Below are positions 20,395 to 30,925 of a DNA stretch of 64,000 bases, piece after piece. The position numbers and the translations under genes are program-made. Below the pieces are notes generated by a model. It searched no databases. It worked only from the letters and a program-made list of their open reading frames with translations, and was not told the origin of the DNA. The stretch comes from Plumapathes pennacea (lineage: Eukaryota > Cnidaria > Anthozoa > Antipatharia > Myriopathidae): positions 2,613,115 to 2,677,114 of the forward strand of contig OZ038465.1 in NCBI GenBank assembly GCA_964036295.1, in the 5' to 3' direction. Position 1 is the stretch's first letter, and each line of letters begins with the position of its first letter.

Positions 20395-22191
20395 TCAAGG
20401 CTAGTCATCAGTGAAAAATGTCCTGCGGTATTATTCATATAATAGTCGATTTAACCAGGCTCATCTACATCAGGCAACTCTCAGCTGTCATGAAATCAGC
20501 ATGACAGCATCCAATTCCTGTTTTAGGAATAAAATTACATTCGCGGTGCATTACTATTTTACGCGGGAAGAACAAGAGGCAGGATTGAGAGGGCTAGCGA
20601 ATCACTTGTGTAGTGGTATAATCGGTTGAGGGTAAGCTATTGTTATTTCAGTTAATCCGCGAGATTTATTCGAGCCGATTTCCCGTGTGTACGTTCTGGC
20701 CACATATTTGGTTTTGTGGCCGGATCTTGCTCTGTAATTGTTTAGCTGCAAATTTCAGGATGGGTAGATATATTCAGTTTAGACTTATGTTTCTTGAAGT
20801 ATGGCTCATAGCTTTAAAAATTATATGTTGAAGTGATTGTGGCTCTTTTTGTGTGACGGCCAGATCCGTTCAATCGGTGGTTTTGAGCGAACCATATTAC
20901 TGTGAGATCACCTCGCGAACGAAGCCCAGTGTACTTGTCAAAGGTCTAGCCCTCGGCCCGCGTATAGTATTATCTGATCACAACATGCGCGCAGGCCCAA
21001 AGGTTTATATAGTCATAGCGAAAGATTCAGTTTAATTTTCAAAACTGATCGATGTTTAGACATTGCAGGCAGCTTTATGGAATGTATTTTACTCATTGCG
21101 GCAAATGGAATGGTTCAAAGCTAAATTAAGCTTCGTTAGGAGAACACAAGACAAAACTCCGGGCAGACTCACACAGGAAGTACAAGAGCATTAACTCGTA
21201 CATGGTCGTTTGGGTCTTTGATCAATTAAAGGGCGAAGTATTTATAGTTTGATTGAAGTTTTTGTCGAGAACTCTACTGGTGTTTTCAGTGGTGTTTGGG
21301 GGGCCGTTGAGTTGAACCGCAACCTTGTGCGAAAAAAAGAAAACACCTTGGCTTTCAACCAGCTACTATTACTGCGAAATACTATAATTTCGGATATATA
21401 TTTTACGACTTCGGTTATTACCTGACCCGGCAGAATCTTAGTGCTGCAATGTTCTGAGGAAGTGTGTGTTTCGGCACGAATCTTTGTGAAGGAACATTGT
21501 ATGGAAGTGAAGTCAAATTCAGGTAAAATAGCTTGTAGCCGTCCAGTTTCAGCAGTCTTCTTGTCGTTGCGATCGTAACTCAAACAGAACAAGTAAGATC
21601 TCGCCTGTGCGAAAAAATCTCGGCTGTTTTTGGACCAAATTTCAGCCATTTGAAATCCTTCTATTACTACCTGACCAGACAGAATCTTAGTTTCTGCAAT
21701 GTTCCCAGGAAGTGGATGTTTCGACACGAATCTTTGGGAGGGAATATTGTGCGGAAGTGAAGTCGAAATCAGGTAAAACCGTTTTTGTAGTGATTGGCCT
21801 TTTTCCAAGACTGATACACGCTTCAATCTTGCATATCAGCTTATTTTGGTAGGATAAAAAGTTGTCAATTTTAATACTCGGCGACGGACGGTTACTTTAA
21901 ATTTGCGCAATAGTTTAGTGTATCAGCCCACTTGTCGAAGAAAAAATTACCAACTTTGAAGAGACTCAAAAAATACAGCAGAACGGCCCCAAAGCTCAGT
22001 GAATTCTTGATATCCGGCCTTCACAAAGCAGCTCAGCAGGCTGGCGTTTGCCCCACGGGAAACATTCTCACCCCAAGGATCGAGGCGCTTGCGTGCTGTT
22101 TTGCTTGCACCTTTGTTCGCCGCAGTTAATTGGATTAAAACAGCTTGGTTAGCAACGGGTACGTACGGCTCAACCCGGCTGCGGCTCCTCA
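20395..22191. repeat. Segment with an inverted copy at 57366-59185
   Basis: Reverse-complement matches include GTGTAGTGGTATAATCGGTT, CGGCGACGGACGGTTACTTT and CTCAACCCGGCTGCGGCTCC. It spans the end of unit B and about 1.15 kb beyond. Within it a ~110-bp block (about 21405-21525) is repeated at 21665-21780 (AGAATCTTAGT...CACGAATCTTTG); the inverted copy has only one. The 194-codon minus-strand ORF here owes its internal repeat to this and has no recognisable domain. Confidence 0.75.
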
Positions 22192-22199
22192 TGTTGCCT

Positions 22200-22596
22200 C
22201 GCGATGTTTGTGTTGTAACGCAATTCTTAGTTCAGGGTGCGGCCGGGGTGCGGGGTCTAAAAAACAAAAATTAAATTAAATTAAAAAAATATAATAATGG
22301 AAAAAGAAAAGTAAAACAAACAGAAAAAGACATATCGGAGGGAAAAAGCCAAATTCCTTTTATTATTACTGTCTTGTCTGTGTGTCTGTCTTGGCTGTTT
22401 ATGTCATATATATTAATATGTAAAATATATTCGTTGCTCGTTCCAAAATTACTAAGAAAAATACGGCTGTGCGGAAACTGCTTTCCTTTAAGCATCTCAT
22501 GACAGATATGTGAAATAATATTAGTGAAACCAAATTCAGAATCGATGCTAGCAGTAAAAACAGGAAACAGATTGACCTAATTTTCTCTAATTAAAA
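22200..22596. repeat. Fold-back family fragment interrupted by the LINE
   Basis: GTTGTAACGCAATTCTTAGT, GTGCGGCCGGGGTGCGGGGT and CATATCGGAGGGAAAAAGCC match (inverted) 30350-30830 and 40150-40610. The match stops at the 5' edge of the LINE sequence near 22597. Confidence 0.65.
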
Positions 22597-23128
22597 CAGT
22601 AGAGTAGGATTATACATTAGCAATGAGTTCAACTTCAGACTTTCTGCTGAGTTGACCTATAATAGCAACGAGTCACAAATTTTATTTGTAGATATAGAAA
22701 ACAGCAATCATCGAAAGCTTATAGGAGTCATTTATAAACCACCCAAAACAGATATTGATACTTTTCTAAGTTGTCTTCAAAGTCCATTGGACAAATTGGA
22801 TAATAGTACAAGGCCTTGTTATTTGGCTGGCGATTTTAATATAGACTTGTTAAAAAGTTCTAAACACGCTGCCACTAACTCGTTTTTCAATACAATGTTA
22901 TCGTATTCACTTTTCCCTACAATCATAAAACCAACTAGAATTACTGTAGATAGTGCAACGTTAATCGAAAATATTTATATAAACAATTTGGATATAGCAG
23001 AGAATACTATTCCTGGTATATTATACACTGATATTTCAGATCACTTACCAGTTTTTATAATCCAATACGGTAAGAACAAAATCACAATTGAAAAAATACT
23101 TCAAACGCGAATATTCTTTGGCCAATGA
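22597..23128 (+). pseudogene. LINE AP-endonuclease C-terminal part
   Basis: Encodes KLIGVIYKPPKT, the GDFN motif (AGDFNIDLL) and the SDH motif (ISDHLPVF), all diagnostic of AP-type LINE endonucleases that nick the target DNA. The N-terminal half is missing. The frame shifts near 23090-23128 (QTRIFFGQ then stop). Continuation in other frames is visible as YWQSIYDSRNPNEQYKFF and, from 23250, NPWMTAGILKSIKRKNKLYR. Confidence 0.8.
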
Positions 23129-23449
23129 AGAACACTTCAGACGTGAAATTTCAACAATATTGGCAGTCAATCTATGATAGTAGAAATCCCAATGAACAAT
23201 ACAAGTTTTTCATAAGTTCGATAAAAGCATCTTCAATAAATATTTTCCCATGAAATGTGTTACAAGGAGCTCAAGAACTGCTTGTAACCCGTGGATGACT
23301 GCGGGTATTCTAAAATCGATTAAAAGAAAAAACAAGCTCTACAGAGCGAAGGTAAAATCACCGACGCCAAATAATATACAGCGTTTTTGCCATTACCGTA
23401 ATAAATTATATCATTTAATTCGTTTCACCAAAAAAGTTACTATGAGACT

Positions 23450-25273
23450 ATGTTAAAGAAAGCTCAGGGAAATTTAAGAGCGACCTGGGGTATCACAAAC
23501 GAGGTATTGAGCAAAAAGAAGGCGGAACCAATTAGTGTATCAGGAATATTCAATCATGATAAACGTTATGTCAAAGATATAGATATTGCAAACACATTTA
23601 ATAAATTTTTCACTAGTGTTGGTCCAGGGTTAGCTAAAAAGCTACCTTCAAGTCAAAGAAATTTTAAAGATTGGATGAGAGTACCTGCAAAAAATGAGCT
23701 TAAATTCGATCATGTTCCCTCTTTAACGGTATTAGATCATCTATACAATTTAGACTGCTCTAAAGCAGTTGGTGTTGACGACATTCCAATACGTATCTTA
23801 AAGAAAGTCGCAGAATATGTATATGAGCCACTGACCAACATCTATAATACGTCTATAGATTCTTCCACGTTTCCCGACTCTTTGAAAATCGCAAAAGTCA
23901 TTCCACTGTTTAAAGGTGGGGACAGAGAGCTTGTTTCAAATTACCGGCCTATATCTCTGCTACCAACCATCTCGAAAATATTTGAGAAGCTTATTTGTAA
24001 TTCACTAGTGTCTCATCTCGAAAGTAATCATTTTCTTTTCGATTATCAATTCGGGTTCAGAAAAAAGCGAAACACGGCATTAGCAACAATTGATTTCGTT
24101 TCAAGAATAATAGATGCATTTGAAACTGGCCAATACTCTATGGGCGTCTTTTTAAACTTATCAAAAGCGTTTGATACGGTGAACCACGATATTTTGATAA
24201 ATAAACTTAATTATTATGGTATAACTGGTCACAGCAACAAGCTTTTTCAAAGCTATCTAGAAAATCGAAAACAGTTTGTTAATGTGAATGGGACTGATTC
24301 TAACTTGATGCCACTCACTTGTGGCGTCCCTCAAGGATCTATTCTTGGCCCGATCCTTTTTCTTATTTATGTTAATGACGCACAGTATGTAACTAGAGCC
24401 ATCCATCTTTTACTATATGCAGATGACATGAATCTTCTTTACAAACATAAAAAGATTGAAACGCTAGTCTCAGTTCTTAATAAGGAACTAGGATCTCTTT
24501 ATGATTGGCTCCTTGCCAACAAGTTAAGCGTAAAATTATCAAAAACAAAGTTCATTCTCTTCGGTACGAGAAAGAAATTACCTAATATGTCCACGAACTT
24601 TCCTCATATTTCTCTTCAATTAGCAGGAGAGTGTATAAAACAAGAAACACATACAAAGTTCTTAGGTGTAATCGTTGATGAGGAAATTTCGTGGAATAAA
24701 CAAATAGATTACGTTACTCGTAAAATATCAAAAAATATCGGCATTCTTTATAAAGCCAGGCATTATTTAAGTGCGGATATTTTACTGAATCTTTATTACA
24801 ATTTAATATACCCATATATATCTTATTGTACTTTAATTTGGGGAAGTAATTACAAATCAAAACTTAATCCTATTTATATTTTACAAAAAAGAGCTCTAAG
24901 AGCTATTACTTTCAGTGAGAGGAGATCTGCGAGCAAACCAATTTTTAAGAAACTAGAAGTTCTAAACATCTATGAAATTGTTGATTTCCAACTTGGAGAA
25001 TTGGCTTTTCGATACTCTGCAGATCAGCTGCCCGACATTTTTTCCAGTTATTTTACGGATCTCACCTCACTTCATACTTACGGCACTCGGTCCAAATCAA
25101 ACAAGAATTTTTACTTACCGTTTCAAAATTTGAACTATGGAAAATTTGGCATTAAATACGCTTCTGCGAAAATATGGAATTCTGTTCCAATAGGTTTAAA
25201 GAACTATATTTCGCTAAAAGTTTTTAAACGTCTTTATAAGAAGCACATTATCTCTCAGACAACGCAGAGCTAG
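23450..25273 (+). pseudogene. LINE reverse transcriptase, motif A mutated
   Basis: Long open frame of 607 codons. In order: linker KAVGVDDIPIRIL; NYRPISLLPTISKIFEKL (motif 1-2 region); YQFGFRKKRNTALA; motif A FLNLSKAFDTV near residue 236; GVPQGSILGPILFLIYVND; catalytic YADD (24416-24427); the C-terminal region IYPYISYCTLIWGSNY. Motif A normally reads FLDLSKAFD; here AAC (24155-24157) gives Asn in place of the metal-binding Asp, consistent with a GAC to AAC change. The enzyme is therefore predicted inactive although the frame is otherwise open. The apparent start Met is internal; the frame really continues from upstream through a frameshift. Confidence 0.85.
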
Positions 25274-25578
25274 AGCTATATCCATAGCCTATGTATACAC
25301 TTTCTTCGATACCTATAAAGCTACATATTCAGTCCTGTTAACTTACAGATCCTATTACCTACTTAATACGTGTTACTTCATTGTATAGACCTTTATTACC
25401 CTATTTATTTCATTTTGTAACCTACGCCATTAGTAATTAAAATTTGTACGAGGGAGCATGCGCCCAAAAACCCATAATGGGTTGTAGCATGCTTCCTCCA
25501 CTTATCATCGACTTAGAATTATCGTTTCTGTAAACAAATACCCTAAAAATAAGTGGAAATAAAAACCTTTAGAACCTT

Positions 25579-26150
25579 TTAGAACCGTTTGTGAGAATCA
25601 TCAAAAAATCGTACTACAAACGGCGAGATATGAACCAAACTTGGCATAAAGGAAGGCTGCCTTTCTCGAACACATCTAACTCTGAAATGAAAATACACGT
25701 TCCCCGGCTTGCTTCTCCTCTTTTCACCGTCCGCGAAATATTCCCTCTTCATGTTGGAAACGAAAACGAGGTCATGTGGAGGTTGGGGCACTTGACCACA
25801 GTGCTTCAAATGATTTCCACACCCGTAACATGTATTTACTCTAGGGTCACAGTGAATAATAAGACAGCACTCAAATGAGCCAGAATTAAACAGGACTCGG
25901 TCTGTATGGACGCGGCGAGGGCGACTGCTGCTGTGGTTGGCGCTCATGCGTGTGTTGGTCCTGGTACAGTGCCTGGTTAGGTTGCAGTTGCTGGTGTTGT
26001 TGTTCCTGATGCTGATACTGATATTGCTCGCGTAGAGGTTGGTCATGTTGTTGTCGACGTAGGTGTTGTTGCTGTTGTTGCTGTTGTTGTTGTTGTCGCT
26101 GTTGTTGTTGTTGTCGCTGTTGTTGTTGTTGTCCCTCTTGTTGTTGTTGC

Positions 26151-26187
<37 letters not shown>

Positions 26188-28708
26188 GCAGTCGTTGCAC
26201 TGATGATGAAGACTTCGGCTCACTTGCACGATTTTCAGTTCTTGGACGCTTGGAACCTCGTTTTTTAGGTCACCAGTGTGTACACTTTTCAAGTCATCTT
26301 CTAAAAGCACACTGTCACTCACATTAGTGTGACAAGCATCAAGCAGAGACAACTTGGGCTGGTCTCTGTGTGCCCATCCTTCATGATTGACTTCAGCTTG
26401 GTTCATTTCAGGTGCGCTCACTGGTGTGAAGGCACGGAAAATAAAACCTCTCCTTTCGTGCCACCAATCCACCCAGGTGCGCAATTCACGACTGCTCAGA
26501 CGATCAATAAATTGATCCAACTGTTTCTTTATCGACTCATAGCCAGGAACTGTTGCTGCTTTTAGCAGGGAGTCACAAAGGCTTTTAAAGTCCTCGGCGC
26601 TTTCATCATCGAGTTTCTGTGCCCTTTTGTTCCTCTGATCTTTGAAATGAAACTCGCAAAACTTTATTCTGCTTCTGGCGGCCTCACCAAAGACTCCGCA
26701 AATTCCCGCCATATTGGAGCCAGCCATATCAGTACACCAACCAATAGGGCAGAAGACATCGACAGCGCCGGCGGAAACTTTCCGAATCGCTTCATTTAGC
26801 AGGGTCCAGAATATTTCCACGTTCTGGGTGTTCTCCCTTTCGGCCTCCATAATTGCTAGTGGAACTTGTTTTCGGAGGAGGGGATGGTACACACTAGCTG
26901 TCAATGTGATGAACCCGCGACACCGATTGTGCTTCCCATCGAAAAAGCAAAATTCATCGCTCATAAAATTGTCTCCTCCTCTTGCCATGGCAATGGCCAG
27001 TTTTATTTTCCCCATACTCGTTTTAAAAACAAACGATGGTGAATCGGGGTTGCCACATCGGTCGTTGAGTTTGTATACGTACAGTGTGTCTTTTTGGTCA
27101 CAATATTCTTTAAAGGTTACAACTGCCTCGAAATTGTGGCCGTGTGGCTCCAACTCTCCTTTTAATTTTTGCTTGATGTTGGAGATTGTTCTCCGATTGG
27201 ACACCGAAGCTGCCTCCCTCTCGACCATTGTCCAGTCCAGCTGTTCTCTGAATCCGGCGAGGACAATCGAGGACTGGACCTCCGATGACCTTATCTTCGG
27301 ATTGTTCTTTATCGGTTCTTTCACCTTGTCCAGGTTTCCGTTTTTCTTTGTCGTTACACGGCAGGTGTGGTCACCGCAATGATAAACATTCACTCCATTT
27401 TTCTTGTAACTGAGGTATCGCCGTGCCGTACAAGCAACGTACTCTCCAGGATCCCCGCAAGCTCTAAACGCGTTATTTCTGTCAAACTGACCGGTGTTCA
27501 CGACACCATAGTGAATCCTGTACGCGCATTTGGCATTCGTACACTTGTACGACCCCCTGCAGTCCGCGTAACGAACTTTGGCATGGCCTACCCAGGTGGT
27601 AGGGCAGTTCTTCCTCCACCTCCGGCCATCTCGGAGGGAATTTTGCAGATCTTTCTTCGAGACATTGTTGACCCAGTACGAGGCAAGTCCATTTATGCCT
27701 TCGGGCAATTCCTGGACCTTTCGGGTCTGGACGTCGTCCCACAATTCAGGATCAACTTTACGCTGCCTAATACGAGGCTTTTCTGGATTGTCGTCATCTT
27801 CGTAAGATTCAGATTCCGACGAAGGCAACGGGCTTCTGCCACTTGCCAGCTACAATGGTAAATATATATCTTGTCGTCAGTATTTAACACCTCCCTTCTG
27901 ATTAACTGGCTTAGATTAACGCGGAGTGGCTGATTTATGTCAGACGAGCGAGCGATCGATGGCATGCTTGTGTCCTTAAAATTTAATTAGAAGATACTAG
28001 AGATTATTAAAACTCGACTTTTCAGAACATGGTAGGAACGACTAAGTTATGCTGGGTAATTACCTGCAAGCCACCAAACTCTGGGTGGTCGCCGTCGCCG
28101 ATCAGATCAATCTAACAACGAGAACAAATGTTACACATTGTGCGCTTTATTAAATGTATATTTTGAGTGCACACTCAAAGGCATTTGACTTACAACTTCC
28201 ACCTTCTTTGGACTCTTCTTCTTTTCTTTTCTTTTTTTCTTCAGGGGTTCTTCACCATCACCAACCTTGATAAAAATCAACGACACTTGTTTTCAACATG
28301 AGACACGTATCGGCTCCCCATTCGCAAGGTTGATTCGGGCGGTTCGTTGTGTATAATTCTAATAATATACCTGCCATGACTTACGCTCTTGTATAAGAAT
28401 CCACCAACAGGGAGCAGGGGCTTCCCGGGGTTGTATTCCTCTTCTTCTTCTTCCCACCACTGAGACTGCTGATAATGGAGATAAATTGGTATTGCGAAAC
28501 TTTGAAGAAGTAGTTTATATATCTTGTACGAGTGAAGTTCATAATTAGCAAGTCTATCACACTCACGCAAAGCGACTACCGACAATGTAAATATGTATCT
28601 TACCTTTGTACGGGTGCTGCTACGATTAGAAAATCCAGGCGTTGTTTCATAAAGGTCGTTGTCGGAGGACTCACATGAATCATAGATCTGTAACCAACAG
28701 ACGTGCAT
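25579..28708 (-). CDS. MULE-like transposase-derived protein, multi-exon
   Basis: The large last exon (27849-25579) encodes, counting from L at 27828: an acidic N-terminus; a Cys/His zinc-binding region at 90-156 (CRGSYKCTNAKC ... VYHCGDHTC), similar to WRKY-GCM/FLYWCH fingers; and a DDE core with D297 (FFDGKH), D367 (WCTDMAG), CxxH 391-394 and E479 (NQAEVNH). Then come a poly-Asn tract and a C-terminal Cys motif (CYGCGNHLKHCG) ending SHKRF. Upstream exons, all phase 0 with GT-AG borders: 28111-28064, 28265-28194 (contains PLKKKRK, NLS-like), 28465-28385, and 28708 or 28688 to 28604. The 27828 codon is TTG, so it is not the start. The start is uncertain: Met at 28708, or an exon further upstream. 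I see no terminal repeats, so an old transposon or a domesticated gene are both possible. Confidence 0.7.
26060..26190. repeat. (GTT)n-rich coding microsatellite
   Basis: On the minus strand it encodes poly-Asn with Asp/Ser/Lys interruptions inside the transposase-like exon; shifted by one base it would encode poly-Gln. The frame stays open on both sides and the C-terminal Cys-rich end is in the same frame. Confidence 0.9.
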
Positions 28709-28984
28709 TCAGTTTATTTTGGCCAGTATAATTAACTGGCAGTTCAAAGTCGAAAAGAAATTTGACATCACCTGTTTGAGGGTGTGTCTATCGGTGTGAT
28801 GAGTTGCAGACAAACATAAATACTGTCGCAGGATAGTTTGTATAAAAGTCGAGTGTCGAGGGTCGAGGGTAACATGTCGAATAGTCATAATAATATTTAC
28901 TAATAAATAACAATTTTAAATAATTAATAATCAAAGAGAAGAACAGACAAAAGACAGACAGACAAACAGAAAGACAGATAACGC

Positions 28985-30925
28985 CACTTATAAAAAAAAT
29001 CGGCTTCGGAAACGAAGCGGAAAGAAAAGTGTTGTTAGTTAGTGAACATTTGCATTCGTGTTGTAACGCAACTCTTAACTCGGTTATACAAACTCGCTTC
29101 GCGATGTTTGTGTTGTAACGCAATTCTTAGTTCAGGGTGCGGCCGGGGTGCGGGGTCTAAAAAACAAAAACTAAATTAAAAAATAAATAATCAAAGCAGC
29201 AAGGCAGCTGTAAGCTCGCGAATTTGTAAAAAGTACTTTTGCGGGAGTGGGTATTTAATAGAACTGGCTCAAGGCCACATCGTAAAAATTGCTCAATTGT
29301 AGGTATGTGGAAGTTCGCATCCGTTTCCGCGGGCCTCCACTTTTGCTGAACCGCGTATTCGATTTAGTCTCAGTTTTGAAAACCCTCATTTACAAGGCAG
29401 CAGAGGGTGAAAATTATAAAACTTAGACGCTCGAAATGGGAGAATTTAAAATCCTTCACCGAGTGCCAAATCTTTGAACCGGAAGGAGTCGCACTGAAAA
29501 AAGTCTATCCGTGACTTCATTACTCATGTCATGCACAGCTTATGTTCAACATCTACATATTCATCAGAGGCCATGATACTCCAGCCTGGGCTACATTCAA
29601 ACTAAATACGTGCTTAAAGAAAACACGCCTTTCTTCTTTTGGCTGAGTTTCAAGTCGAATAAGCGTAAGTGAAATCTGATAACTTGTTGACATTACTTGC
29701 GGTTTTGGTCAAATTTATTTTCGAATTCTTCTTCTTCTTCTCAGTCCAGTTCTCTACAGCATTTTTCATTGCTGGCGAAAACTATGTGAAGCAAAGGAAG
29801 TATACTCAAACGATAAAAATATTCCGACAAGCTGAAGTCGCTCAGGGCTGTCAGTGGTCACGGGTATTTCAACTTTGACTTACGCTTGTCAAACAACCGA
29901 GAATTTACCAAAACCTGTGTGATAATGGTTCTGAAGTGCAACAGATCTACTGGCAATTAAGGAATACAATGATAACAATCAAAATAACTCCAGAAAACGT
30001 CTTCCCATCTCTTTGTTTCTTCATGCGTATTCGCTGATGCTCAAATTTCAAAGGCAATTATTGACACAGCATGACGGACTGACTGACTGACGCGGTCTTA
30101 ACTGCAATAAGGTGGGACGCTTAAAAATGCCACCGCAAAAACTACTTCGACGATCGCGTTCTCGATTTTGTTGCGTTGTCGGTAATATTGATACTACCCA
30201 AATTGGGAATAGAACGACTTCCATATTTGGAATCCATTGTTGACAGCACCAGGACACGGGACACATTCCAGTTGGACTAATCGCATGAAGCTTCGCCTTT
30301 CAGCACTTCGTGCTGAACGCGAGCTTAAAAACTGAATGGAAAAAGAAAAGTAAAACAAACAGAAAAAAGAAATATCGGAGGGAAAAAGCCAAATTCCTTT
30401 TATTATTAATGTCTTGGAGATAATTAGATCAATCTGTTTCTTGTTTTTACTGCTAGCATCGATTCTGAATTTGGTTTCACTAATATTATTTCACATTTCT
30501 GTCATGGGATGTTAAATGAAAGCAGTTTCCGCACAGCCGTATTTTTCTTAGTAATTTTGGAACGAGCAACGAATATATTTTACATGTCAATATATATGAC
30601 ATAAACAGCCAAGACAGACACACAAACAAGACAGTAATAATAAAAGGAATTTGGCTTTTTCCCTCCGATATGTCTTTTTCTGTTTGTTTTACTTTTCTTT
30701 TTCCATTCAGTTTTTTTTTAAATTTAATTTAATTTTTATTTTGTAGACCCCGCACCCCGGCCGCACCCTGAACTAAGAATTGTGTTACAACACAAACATC
30801 GCGAAGCAAGTTTGTTTAACCGAATTAAGAGTTGCGTTACAACACAAATGCAAATGTTCACTAACTAACAACAGTTTTCTTTCCGTTTCGTTTCCGAAGC
30901 CAAGTTTTTAAATAAGCGCTACGTC
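28985..30925. repeat. 1.9-kb interval bounded by ~200-bp inverted arms
   Basis: The left arm (CGGCTTCGGAAACGAAGCGG ... GTGCGGCCGGGGTGCGGGGT) is mirrored at 30720-30925 (CCCGCACCCCGGCCGCACCC ... TTTCCGAAGCC). A second inner palindrome lies at 30350-30700 (CATATCGGAGGGAAAAAGCC and inverse). The interior has no recognisable gene; the 69-codon ORF at 29669 begins with GTG and is not credible. The structure resembles a composite fold-back element. Confidence 0.6.
29255..29258. other. Empty insertion site (TTAA) for the unit D Kolobok-like element
   Basis: Reads GGGTATTTAATAGAAC, one TTAA. The same position in unit D has TTAA on both sides of a 1.87-kb element. Confidence 0.85.

Larger units (their letters stand above)
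14397..21037 (+). repeat. Tandem segmental duplication unit B (receptor 3)
   Basis: 6.64-kb head-to-tail copy of unit A. Main differences from A: a deletion at 20310 (619 bp), a Kolobok-like insertion with adjoining 26 bp (about 18725-19211), and scattered substitutions. Confidence 0.9.
22597..25565 (+). mobile_element. 5'-truncated LINE retrotransposon, CR1/L2-like
   Basis: Order: partial AP endonuclease, a linker with several frameshifts, reverse transcriptase, about 290 bp of 3' UTR. The element begins inside the endonuclease (VGLYISNEFNF frame), typical of incomplete target-primed reverse transcription. The 3' end is approximate (GTGGAAATAAAAACC). Assignment to the CR1/L2 group is from overall motif style, not a tree. 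Confidence 0.8.

Noticed and set aside
21242..21826. 194-codon minus-strand ORF
   Set aside because: No motif. Its internal similarity comes from a ~110-bp tandem block, and the inverted copy at 57.8-58.3 kb does not keep it open.
26714..27382. 222-codon and 164-codon plus-strand ORFs
   Set aside because: Antisense shadows of the MULE-like transposase exon.
29669..29878. 69-codon ORF identical in units C and D (39475-39684)
   Set aside because: Starts with GTG, carries no motif, and the identity is expected from recent duplication.
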